Assembly (NCBI RefSeq): GCF_902616385.1
Contig: NZ_CACMSM010000016.1
Span: 1 to 34,518 of the forward strand
Source: an uncultured Prochlorococcus sp.
GTDB lineage: Bacteria; Cyanobacteriota; Cyanobacteriia; PCC-6307; Cyanobiaceae
Direction of reading: 5' to 3'
Length of the DNA stretch: 34,518 nt
This document shows positions 17,868 through 26,811 of this stretch, piece after piece (position 1 is the first letter of the stretch; every line of letters starts with the position of its first letter). The position numbers were made by a program, and so were the translations under genes. Under the pieces are notes generated by a model, which saw nothing but the letters and a program-made list of their open reading frames with translations, searched no databases and was not told the origin of the DNA.

Positions 17868-18869
17868 TTAATTATCCTGCAACCATTGAGATGCATCGCA
17901 AGCATGATAAGTGAGTATCAATTTTGCTCCTGCTCTTTTGAAACTAAGCAACGTTTCTAACACAATATCTTTTTCATTAATCCAGTTTTTCATAGCAGCA
18001 GACTTTACCATGGAGTACTCCCCACTAACGTTATATGCAGCTACGGGCTTATTTGAAAATGTGCTTAGTCTATAAACAATATCCAAATATGAAATTCCTG
18101 GTTTTACCATCAAAATATCAGCTCCTTCATACTGATCCAAAGCAGATTCAATTAAAGCCTCTTTTGAATTGGCAGGGTCCATTTGATATGTAGATTTATT
18201 ATCAGGGATTATTTTCTTACTATTTTCTCTAGGAGCCGAATCTAAAGCAGTTCTAAACGGACCATAATAAGCAGATGAATATTTAGCTGTATAACTAATG
18301 ATACCTACATCATTAAATCCTTCACTATCAAGAGCAGTCCTAATTGCTCCAACTCTCCCATCCATCATGTCACTAGGGCCAATAAAGTCTGCTCCAGCTC
18401 TAGCTTGAGTTAAAGCTTGTTTTTTTAAAATTTCAATCGTTTCATCATTCAATATTTTTCCAGTTTCATCAACTAAGCCATCATGTCCATCACACGAGTA
18501 AGGGTCTAAGGCAACATCTGTCATTATTGCCATTTCTGGAATCTCTTTTTTTAGTATTCGAATAGCTCTAGGAATTAAACCGTCTTCATTAAAACACTCC
18601 GCTCCATCTTCAGTCTTTAAGCTATCGTTTATTTTTGGGAAAAGAACAATACACCTTATTCCCAATTCCCATGCTCTAGTGACCTCCTTTACTAAGCCAT
18701 TCATATCCCATCTAAAAGTTCCTGGCATTGCCGAAATTTCCTCTTTAAAGTCTTTTTCATGAATAAATAATGGATATATAAAGTCAGAAGCTCTTAGATG
18801 GTTTTCTCTTACCATTTCTCTAATTGCCTCAGACTTTCTTAATCTTCTTGGACGAATAATCGAATTCAT
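17868..18869 (-). CDS. hemB: Delta-aminolevulinic acid dehydratase (porphobilinogen synthase)
   Basis: HemB joins two 5-aminolevulinate molecules to porphobilinogen, feeding haem and chlorophyll synthesis. The 333-residue protein has the two active-site lysines, Lys196 in ISYTAKYSSAYYGPFR and Lys256 in ILMVKPGISYLD, plus GPSDMMDGRVGAIR. The metal loop reads DVALDPYSCDGHDG (118-131): the cysteines of zinc enzymes are replaced by Ala and Asp, the pattern of the Mg-dependent type found in cyanobacteria and plants. It is the first gene of a reverse-strand series (hemB, VOC, mutS2, obgE). The 224-nt gap before bicA holds promoters for both directions. Confidence 0.97.
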   Translation of the reverse strand: MNSIIRPRRLRKSEAIREMVRENHLRASDFIYPLFIHEKDFKEEISAMPGTFRWDMNGLVKEVTRAWELGIRCIVLFPKINDSLKTEDGAECFNEDGLIPRAIRILKKEIPEMAIMTDVALDPYSCDGHDGLVDETGKILNDETIEILKKQALTQARAGADFIGPSDMMDGRVGAIRTALDSEGFNDVGIISYTAKYSSAYYGPFRTALDSAPRENSKKIIPDNKSTYQMDPANSKEALIESALDQYEGADILMVKPGISYLDIVYRLSTFSNKPVAAYNVSGEYSMVKSAAMKNWINEKDIVLETLLSFKRAGAKLILTYHACDASQWLQDN

Positions 18870-19080
18870 TTGAATATTATTTAAATTAAAAAATATTTAT
18901 TTAATACATTAATCGCTCACCTCACACTTAAATCAATCAGAGACTTCTTTTGTTGAGGAAAATTAACTAAAATTTTTCTAAATAAATGAAAAAAAAGTTA
19001 CAAAAATATTTTGCACAAACTTCATTTTTCACAAATTTACGTCATTAAGAGATAATATCTTCTAGTTAAGTATTTATTTT

Positions 19081-19088
19081 AAGGAGAG
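19081..19088 (+). promoter_or_regulatory. Shine-Dalgarno deciding the TTG start of bicA
   Basis: AAGGAGAG lies five bases before TTG at 19094. It is one of the strongest ribosome-binding sites in the window and supports the TTG as the true start of the SulP transporter. Confidence 0.7.
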
Positions 19089-19093
19089 CATCT

Positions 19094-20746
19094 TTGAAAA
19101 TAATTAATGGATTTCATTTAAAAAATGTAAGAGGCGATATTCTTGGGGGGATCACAGCCGCAGTGGTGGCTTTGCCTCTCGCTCTTGCCTTTGGTAATGC
19201 TGCGTTAGGACCTGGCGGAGCAATTTATGGACTATATGGAGCAGTAGTAGTTGGTTTTTTAGCAGCATTATTCGGCGGAACACCTGCTCAAGTAAGTGGG
19301 CCTACTGGTCCAATGAGTGTAACTGTTGCAGGTGTAGTAGCAGGCTTAGCGGCAGTAGGGGTTCCAAGGGACCTTTCTGCAGGACAAATTTTACCTTTAG
19401 TCATGGCAGCGGTAGTCATTGGCGGCTTACTGCAAATATTATTCGGGATTCTTAAACTAGGTAAATATATTACTTTAGTTCCATATTCAGTTGTTTCAGG
19501 ATTTATGTCTGGGATTGGAGTAATAATCATTGCTCTTCAGATTGGACCATTACTTGGAATTAGCACTCGAGGTGGAGTAGTCGAATCTTTAGCCACTGTA
19601 TTTTCAAATTTCCAGCCAAATGGTGCTGCTATTGGAGTAGCAGTAATGACACTAGGTATAGTATTTCTTACTCCTAGAAAAATAAGCCAGTGGGTTCCTT
19701 CTCCTCTCTTGGCCCTATTGATAGTTACCCCAATATCAATAGTAATTTTTGGAGATGGAGCTATTGATAGAATTGGAGAAATTCCAAGGGGAGTTCCATC
19801 TTTAAATTTTCCAAGTTTTAATCAATATTTCCCGATTATTTTCAAAGCAGGACTAGTTTTAGCAGTACTTGGCGCAATTGACTCCTTACTGACATCTTTA
19901 GTAGCAGACAATATCTCTCAAACAAAACATAATTCTGATAGAGAACTCATAGGTCAAGGAATAGGAAATGCAGTTGCAGGTCTGTTTTCAGGTTTACCTG
20001 GTGCAGGAGCAACCATGAGAACAGTAATAAATGTTAAATCTGGAGGATCAACTCCCCTTTCTGGTATGGTTCATTCGGTTGTGTTGTTGATAGTTTTAGT
20101 TGGTGCAGGACCTTTAGCTGAGCAAATACCAACTGCATTATTAGCAGGAATTCTTATAAAAGTAGGCCTAGATATTATTGACTGGGGATTCTTAAGGAGG
20201 GCTCACAAATTATCTCTAAAAACATCTGTAGTAATGTACGGTGTACTTCTAATGACTGTTTTTTGGGATTTAATTTGGGCAGTTTTAGTCGGTGTATTTA
20301 TAGCAAATATGCTAACTATTGATTCAATAACCGAAACTCAACTAGAAGGTATGGATGAGGACAATCCTTTATCAGAAGATAATCAAGCAAAAAATGCTTT
20401 GCCAGCTGATGAAAAAGCACTTCTAGATAGATGTTCAGGTGAGGTAATGCTATTTAGACTTAAAGGACCACTTAGTTTTGGAGCAGCTAAAGGTATATCT
20501 GAGAGAATGATGCTTGTAAGAAATTACAAGGTTTTGATATTAGATATTACTGATGTACCAAGACTTGGAGTCACAGCTACTCTCGCAATAGAGGATATGA
20601 TGCAAGAAGCAAAAAATAACTCCAGAAAAGCATTCGTTGCTGGTGCTAATGAAAAAGTCAAAGACAGATTAGCCAAGTTTGGAGTTGAAGGCATTATTGA
20701 AACAAGAAAAGAAGCTTTAGAAACTGCTCTAAATGAAATAGCTTAG
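19094..20746 (+). CDS. bicA: SulP-family bicarbonate transporter, BicA-like
   Basis: BicA is a sodium-dependent, low-affinity, high-flux bicarbonate importer in the plasma membrane and part of the CO2-concentrating mechanism. The 550-residue protein has a multi-helix SulP transport domain (about 1-410) starting VRGDILGGITAAVVALPLALAF, with the GGTPAQVSGPTGPMSV signature and the LAVLGAIDSLLTSLVADN segment. A cytoplasmic STAS domain follows (about 440-550, with LDITDVPRLGVTATLAIEDM). It starts at TTG behind a strong Shine-Dalgarno. It is the first gene of a three-gene operon, 6 nt before sbtA. SulP proteins can also carry sulfate; the company of sbtA and sbtB makes bicarbonate much more likely. 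Confidence 0.88.
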   Translation: MKIINGFHLKNVRGDILGGITAAVVALPLALAFGNAALGPGGAIYGLYGAVVVGFLAALFGGTPAQVSGPTGPMSVTVAGVVAGLAAVGVPRDLSAGQILPLVMAAVVIGGLLQILFGILKLGKYITLVPYSVVSGFMSGIGVIIIALQIGPLLGISTRGGVVESLATVFSNFQPNGAAIGVAVMTLGIVFLTPRKISQWVPSPLLALLIVTPISIVIFGDGAIDRIGEIPRGVPSLNFPSFNQYFPIIFKAGLVLAVLGAIDSLLTSLVADNISQTKHNSDRELIGQGIGNAVAGLFSGLPGAGATMRTVINVKSGGSTPLSGMVHSVVLLIVLVGAGPLAEQIPTALLAGILIKVGLDIIDWGFLRRAHKLSLKTSVVMYGVLLMTVFWDLIWAVLVGVFIANMLTIDSITETQLEGMDEDNPLSEDNQAKNALPADEKALLDRCSGEVMLFRLKGPLSFGAAKGISERMMLVRNYKVLILDITDVPRLGVTATLAIEDMMQEAKNNSRKAFVAGANEKVKDRLAKFGVEGIIETRKEALETALNEIA

Positions 20747-20752
20747 TAATTT

Positions 20753-21751
20753 ATGGAAATAAATCCAATTCTGCAAAATGTATTAGCCCCGCCAGTTCTT
20801 TTCTTTTTGATTGGAGCAATATCGGTACTTTTTAAATCTGATTTAGAAATACCAGCTCCACTACCTAAACTCTTCTCCTTATATCTGCTATTAGCTATTG
20901 GGTTTAAAGGAGGTATAGAGATACAGAAAAGTGGTTTTACAGATCAAGTATTGCCTACTTTAAGTGCTGCAATACTGATGTCACTTGTAATACCGCTGAT
21001 TGGATTTTTAATTTTAAGATTTAAGTTTGATGTCTTTAATTCAGCCGCAATAGCAGCAGCATACGGTTCAATTAGTGCTGTTACATTTATTTCCGCAGAA
21101 AGTTTTTTGGAAAGTCAAAAAATAGCCTTTGATGGGTTTATGGTTGGCGCTTTAGCTTTAATGGAATCTCCAGCAATAATTGTTGGATTATTACTTGTGA
21201 AATTTGCAGCTCCCAAAAATAGACCAAAATCAAGAAAAATGCATCTAAGCGCGATACTACACGAATCACTTTTGAATGGATCAGTTTACTTATTGCTCTC
21301 AAGCTTAATTGTAGGATTTCTCACTGCTTCCAGTAATCCCTCAGGGATTGCAAAAATGGAGCCTTTTACTGGACAATTATTCTATGGCGCAGAATGCTTC
21401 TTTTTATTAGATATGGGAATAGTCGCTGCTCAAAGATTGCCGAGACTGAAGAATGCGGGTTCGTTTTTGATTGGCTTTGCCATTTTTATGCCTTTATTTA
21501 ACGCATTTATTGGTGTTTTCGTTGCAAGATTTTTATCTTTAGGACCTGGCAATGCACTTTTATTTGTGGTTTTATGTGCAAGCGCCTCTTATCTAGCAGT
21601 TCCTGCAGCGATGAGGATGACAGTTCCAGAAGCTAGATCTAGTTATTATATTTCAACTACACTAGGTCTAACTTTTCCATTCAATATAGTTCTTGGCATT
21701 CCGATATATATGAGTTTAGTAAATACCATTATCCCATTGTCCCCTCTATAA
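20753..21751 (+). CDS. sbtA: Sodium-dependent bicarbonate transporter SbtA-like
   Basis: SbtA is a high-affinity Na+/bicarbonate symporter of the cyanobacterial plasma membrane. The 332-residue protein is built almost entirely of membrane helices in two inverted halves (DUF897 type). It begins NPILQNVLAPPVLFFLIGAI, followed by LYLLLAIGFKGGIEIQKSG, an AAAYGSISAVTFISAESFLE segment and LMESPAIIVGLLL in half one. Half two has LFYGAECFFLLDMGIVAAQR and YLAVPAAMRMTVPEARSSYY. It is slightly shorter than freshwater SbtA because the central cytoplasmic loop is short (KNRPKSRKMHLS). It lies between bicA (6 nt) and sbtB (1 nt). Confidence 0.87.
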   Translation: MEINPILQNVLAPPVLFFLIGAISVLFKSDLEIPAPLPKLFSLYLLLAIGFKGGIEIQKSGFTDQVLPTLSAAILMSLVIPLIGFLILRFKFDVFNSAAIAAAYGSISAVTFISAESFLESQKIAFDGFMVGALALMESPAIIVGLLLVKFAAPKNRPKSRKMHLSAILHESLLNGSVYLLLSSLIVGFLTASSNPSGIAKMEPFTGQLFYGAECFFLLDMGIVAAQRLPRLKNAGSFLIGFAIFMPLFNAFIGVFVARFLSLGPGNALLFVVLCASASYLAVPAAMRMTVPEARSSYYISTTLGLTFPFNIVLGIPIYMSLVNTIIPLSPL

Positions 21752-21752
21752 A

Positions 21753-22034
21753 ATGAAAAGATTAGACTTGATATTTAGTGAAAGAGAACTAGATGCAATC
21801 ATTAAAACATTAGAAAAAGCTAATGTTCCAGGATATACAGTTATGAAACACGCCACAGGCAGAGGGCCTGAAAGAGTTGTTACTGAAGATATGGAATTTA
21901 CAGGATTAGGAGCGAATGCTCATGTAATTGTTTTTTGTGAGCAAGAATTAATAGATAAAATGAGAGATAACATAAGGGACGACTTAAGCTACTACGGAGG
22001 AGTTGCTTATATTTCTGAAGCAACACCCCTTTAA
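21753..22034 (+). CDS. sbtB: PII-like signalling protein SbtB
   Basis: SbtB is a trimeric PII-fold protein that binds adenine nucleotides (cAMP, AMP, ADP, ATP) and docks on SbtA to control bicarbonate uptake. The 93-residue protein shows the ferredoxin-like start KRLDLIFSERELDAIIKTLE, a T-loop region (about 28-52, GYTVMKHATGRGPERVV), the strand AHVIVFCEQELIDKMRD and a closing strand GGVAYISEATPL. It is shorter than the better-studied Synechocystis form and lacks the C-terminal redox loop with its paired cysteines. It starts 1 nt after the sbtA stop, so translation is probably coupled. The gene downstream is convergent after 22 nt. Confidence 0.85.
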   Translation: MKRLDLIFSERELDAIIKTLEKANVPGYTVMKHATGRGPERVVTEDMEFTGLGANAHVIVFCEQELIDKMRDNIRDDLSYYGGVAYISEATPL

Positions 22035-22056
22035 ATTAAAGAAGCAATATTTATTT

Positions 22057-23013
22057 TTAAGAATGAATCCAATCTACTCTTATATTTTTTCGACTATTTA
22101 AGTATCTATCAATTGACATTGCAGCAATACATCCATCAGAAGCCGCAACTACGGCTTGCTTGAATGGTGTATTTCTTATATCTCCAATAGCCCATACTCC
22201 ATCAGAGTTTGTAGACATAAAGTCATCAACAATAACTCCTCCGTCTTCTTTTAAAGCAATTTGATCCCCTAAAAAATCAGTAATCGGCTTTGAACCACTC
22301 ATGTAGACAAACACTCCATCTAAATTTAAATTTATAGGATTTTCTTCTTGTTTATTTTTTACAACGACTCCATTCACACCCATATCATCGCCTAATATTT
22401 CCAATAATCTTGTTCTACTCCAATGTTTTATATTTGAATTGTCCATCAATTCCATAGCTTCTTCATTATCTGATTTAGGATCACTTGATGTAATCCAATG
22501 CACAGTTGATGCAAATTTAGTTAGAACAGTTGCCTCTTCAATTGCCTCCTTATTCACTCCAACAACGGCAACTTCTCTATTTTTATAAAAAGCCCCATCA
22601 CATGTAGCACAATAACTCACTCCTTTGCCAAGAAAATCCGCCTCGCCCTTAAATGATGCAGGCCTGCCCATGGCTCCACTTGCAAGTACAAGTGCTTTAG
22701 CTTTGAAAGTGCCTTCGGGCGTATAAACCATTTTCCATTCTCCACTAGCGTCTATTCCAAACACTTGTGCTCTTCTATAATCTGTACCATATTGCACAGC
22801 CTGTTCTCTCATTAGAGTAAGTAATTTCTCTCCACTTATATCAACCGGAACACCAGGATAATTAGCTATTTGATGAGTTATTGCTAAGGCGCCAACAGAT
22901 GGATTTTTATCTAAAATTACTGTCTTTAAGTTTGAACGAGAGGTATAAAGTGCGCAAGTACATCCGGCTGGGCCTCCTCCGATAATAACTACATCTGACT
23001 CAATGATTTCCAA
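22057..23013 (-). CDS. Thioredoxin-reductase-like flavoprotein, divergent NADPH site
   Basis: The 318-residue protein has the low-molecular-weight thioredoxin reductase layout: FAD motif GGGPAG (12-17), redox pair Cys135 and Cys138 in CATCDG, and the C-terminal FAD motif VWAIGDIRNTPFKQAVVAASDG. The NAD(P)-binding domain is unusual. The GGGxSAxEEA pattern reads VVGVNKEAIEEA (150-161), and the HRR motif that holds the NADPH 2'-phosphate is replaced by HWITSS (172-177). It may therefore take electrons from another donor or be an oxidoreductase of a different type; ferredoxin- and flavin-linked relatives of this family are known. It reads divergently from the coiled-coil gene across a gap of about 256 nt. 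Confidence 0.8.
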   Translation of the reverse strand: MEIIESDVVIIGGGPAGCTCALYTSRSNLKTVILDKNPSVGALAITHQIANYPGVPVDISGEKLLTLMREQAVQYGTDYRRAQVFGIDASGEWKMVYTPEGTFKAKALVLASGAMGRPASFKGEADFLGKGVSYCATCDGAFYKNREVAVVGVNKEAIEEATVLTKFASTVHWITSSDPKSDNEEAMELMDNSNIKHWSRTRLLEILGDDMGVNGVVVKNKQEENPINLNLDGVFVYMSGSKPITDFLGDQIALKEDGGVIVDDFMSTNSDGVWAIGDIRNTPFKQAVVAASDGCIAAMSIDRYLNSRKNIRVDWIHS

Positions 23014-23269
23014 TTTTAAAAAACTCCTTTTTTTGTAGCTAATTAGATGAGTTCTTGGTTAGAAGATATTAGCAAAGTAAATATCTAAACCTTTATATAG
23101 ATCTAAGTTAAAAGAAAAAAAAGAAAAAAGCTTAATATAGAAACAAACTTACATAGGAAAAACATAAAAAATTAATTATCAAAATGATCAGTTACGTGAA
23201 ATGTTCTGTATTGATCTATTATTAGGTCATATCGAAAAATCAATTGTAGTTGAAACATTAATATTTTTC

Positions 23270-23587
23270 ATGACCAACTCTGATTATCTTTTGAAAGCTG
23301 CCATTAAGAAAGTAACCGAAAAATTCAACAAAATATTTGTTGAAAAAATTGAAGAAGCAACAAATATTGCTCAGGATGCTCCAGAAATTCTCAAAAAAGA
23401 ATTTGATAGTTTAAAAGAATCCATAATCGAAGAAGCATCAAGACTGGAAAAAGCTGAAAATATTCAAGAAAACGAGTCTAAAAATACTTATCAAGATTCC
23501 AAAATAAAAAAAGCTTTAAATGAAATTGAAGGTATCAATAAGCAAATTGATCTCTTCAATAAAAATATAAATAATCAAATTAAATGA
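23270..23587 (+). CDS. Charged coiled-coil protein of unknown function
   Basis: I do not recognise a family. From the ATG at 23270 the protein has 105 residues, almost all helical and rich in Lys, Glu, Asn and Ile. Heptad-like stretches include KAAIKKVTEKFNKIFVEKI, LKKEFDSLKESIIEEASRLE and IKKALNEIEGINKQIDLF. An in-frame ATG at 23201 would add 23 residues (hydrophobic, Cys-containing); I prefer the inner start because the extension breaks the helical pattern and lacks a ribosome-binding site, but this is not certain. The stop overlaps the ABC1-kinase start by 4 nt (ATGA), so the two are translationally coupled. Confidence 0.62.
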   Translation: MTNSDYLLKAAIKKVTEKFNKIFVEKIEEATNIAQDAPEILKKEFDSLKESIIEEASRLEKAENIQENESKNTYQDSKIKKALNEIEGINKQIDLFNKNINNQIK

Positions 23588-25251
23588 GTTTTTACATTCT
23601 TCATTATCGTTTAAAAAAATTGAAGAGGGCCTTTCTTATTTGGATAACTCTGATTTCGCTTTTAGTAAATTTATGGATAGATAATGTTAGATTTACAATT
23701 TTCCAAAATAAGAACAACGAAAAAAGTAGGGTCCAAATTAAAAGAGCTAAATGGTTTACTAATCAATTAATAAAGCTTGGATCAGCATTTATTAAAATTG
23801 GACAATTATTATCAGCTAGACCTGATTTAATTCCTAATACCTGGATACAGGAATTGTCTAAATTGCAGGATCAAGTTCCTAATTTTTCATTTGCACAAGT
23901 TGAAGAAACTATAAAGGAAGAACTAGGGTCTAAGTTTAATGAAATAGATCAAATAATATGTGATCCGGTTGGATCAGCATCGCTAGCACAGGTCCATAGG
24001 GCAACTTTAAAAGGTGGTAAGAAAGTAGTATTTAAAGTTCAAAGACCTAATTTAAAAGAATTGTTTATTATAGATTTGGGCATAATGCAGCAAATAGCAG
24101 GATTATTGCAGAAAAATAAGAATTGGAGTCGAGGAAGAAACTGGGTTGAGATTGCTAAAGAGTGTAGGAAAGTTCTCATGAAGGAGCTTGATTTTAATTG
24201 TGAAGCACAATATGCAGCAAGATTTAGACAGCAATTTCTTGATGATAAAAATGTTGAAGTTCCTGAAGTAGTTTGGGATATGAGCAGTGAAAAAGTCCTT
24301 TGTTTAAGTTATCTAGAAGGAACAAAAATAAGCGATTTAGAAAAATTACAATCACAAGAAATTGATTTACCTAAAATCGCAGAAATAGGCGCCATCAGTT
24401 ACCTAAAACAATTAGTAAATTACGGTTTTTTTCATGCAGACCCTCATCCAGGGAATCTAGCAGTTTCAAGTGAAGGTAAATTGATTTTTTATGATTTTGG
24501 AATGATGGGCAATATCTCAAATAATCTCCAAACAAGATTAGGGGGGATGGTTAAGGCTGCTGCTTTAAGAGACGCCTCATTACTTGTCAGTCAATTACAA
24601 CAAGCTGGGCTAATTTCAAAAGATATTGATGTAGGACCAGTCAGAAGATTAGTAAGATTGATGCTTAAAGAAGCCTTAACTCCACCATTTAGTCCAAATA
24701 TTATTGAAAAGTTATCTGGAGATTTATATGAACTTGTTTATGAAACACCATTTCAACTACCAGTAGATTTAATCTTTGTGATGAGAGCTTTATCAACTTT
24801 TGAAGGAGTTGGTAGAATGCTTGACCCAGGGTTTAACCTTGTATCAGTTACCAAGCCTTATTTAATAGAACTTATGACTTCAAATAATCAAACTCCCAAC
24901 GATTTAATAAACCAATTTGGAAGGCAAGTAGGTGAACTAGGATCGAAAGCTGTTGGCATTCCCAAAAGGATAGATGAAAGTTTAGAAAGATTAGAGCAGG
25001 GCGATTTACAGTTGCAAATAAGAATGGGAGAGTCGGATAGGCAATTCAAAAAAATGTTTACTGCTCAAAAAACTTTAGGCCATTCAATTCTCATAGGAAG
25101 CTTATCAATTGCATCTGCTTTACTCGTAACCAATAAACAAAATAATTTTGCATTGTTGCCACTTTTTTTTGCACTACCAATCAGTATTGATTGGATAAAG
25201 TGCCAATTAAGTATGAGAAAAGGCTCACGTTTAGAAAAACTGAAGCGCTAA
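23584..25251 (+). CDS. ABC1/UbiB-family atypical kinase
   Basis: The 555-residue protein is an ABC1K (AarF/UbiB) kinase-like ATPase; cyanobacterial and plastid members act in prenylquinone metabolism and lipid homeostasis at membranes. Visible landmarks are the KxGQ motif (KIGQ, 71-74) within AFIKIGQLLSARPDLIP, the alanine-rich nucleotide loop GSASLAQVHRATLKGG, VVFKVQRP with the catalytic lysine, FFHADPHPGN and YDFGMMG (DFG-like). A hydrophobic C-terminal part (about 505-540) suggests membrane attachment, as does a hydrophobic stretch near residues 17-32. It overlaps the coiled-coil gene by 4 nt. Its stop is 4 nt from the stop of convergent eno. Confidence 0.92.
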   Translation: MSFYILHYRLKKLKRAFLIWITLISLLVNLWIDNVRFTIFQNKNNEKSRVQIKRAKWFTNQLIKLGSAFIKIGQLLSARPDLIPNTWIQELSKLQDQVPNFSFAQVEETIKEELGSKFNEIDQIICDPVGSASLAQVHRATLKGGKKVVFKVQRPNLKELFIIDLGIMQQIAGLLQKNKNWSRGRNWVEIAKECRKVLMKELDFNCEAQYAARFRQQFLDDKNVEVPEVVWDMSSEKVLCLSYLEGTKISDLEKLQSQEIDLPKIAEIGAISYLKQLVNYGFFHADPHPGNLAVSSEGKLIFYDFGMMGNISNNLQTRLGGMVKAAALRDASLLVSQLQQAGLISKDIDVGPVRRLVRLMLKEALTPPFSPNIIEKLSGDLYELVYETPFQLPVDLIFVMRALSTFEGVGRMLDPGFNLVSVTKPYLIELMTSNNQTPNDLINQFGRQVGELGSKAVGIPKRIDESLERLEQGDLQLQIRMGESDRQFKKMFTAQKTLGHSILIGSLSIASALLVTNKQNNFALLPLFFALPISIDWIKCQLSMRKGSRLEKLKR

Positions 25252-25255
25252 AAAA

Positions 25256-26551
<1,296 letters not shown>

Positions 26552-26791
26552 TTAATTATTACTATTTAAATCCTATTAATAGCTGAACTATTTGGCTAAT
26601 ATCTGAAATATATATGTTAACCAATTATAATTTTTTAATTTCAAAACAAATTAAATATTAGTTAACGCTTTTATTAATTCCAAAGTCCCTGCAACCCGTC
26701 TTATAAACATATTTTTCAAATTCATCTTACAAATTAAAAATTATTGGATGATTATTAATGCAGATACTATTTAGAATATTAATTAATAATC

Positions 26792-26810
26792 AACTATAGT
26801 TTTTATAGTT
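26792..26810 (+). promoter_or_regulatory. Inverted repeat abutting the clpB2 start codon
   Basis: AACTATA, a five-base GTTTT loop and TATAGTT form a 7-bp A/T-rich hairpin that ends one base before the ATG at 26812. No Shine-Dalgarno is visible. It could be an operator or a weak RNA hairpin covering the start region; both are inference. Confidence 0.4.
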
Positions 26811-26811
26811 T

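Noticed and set aside
23047-23088. A 13-residue frame in the gap before the coiled-coil gene.
   Set aside because: Very short, no Shine-Dalgarno, and it overlaps the dyad at 23064-23086; no evidence of coding.
23201-23269. Upstream ATG of the coiled-coil gene giving a Cys-containing hydrophobic 23-residue extension, possibly a signal or anchor.
   Set aside because: It has no ribosome-binding site and the composition changes abruptly; the inner ATG begins the uniform helical part.
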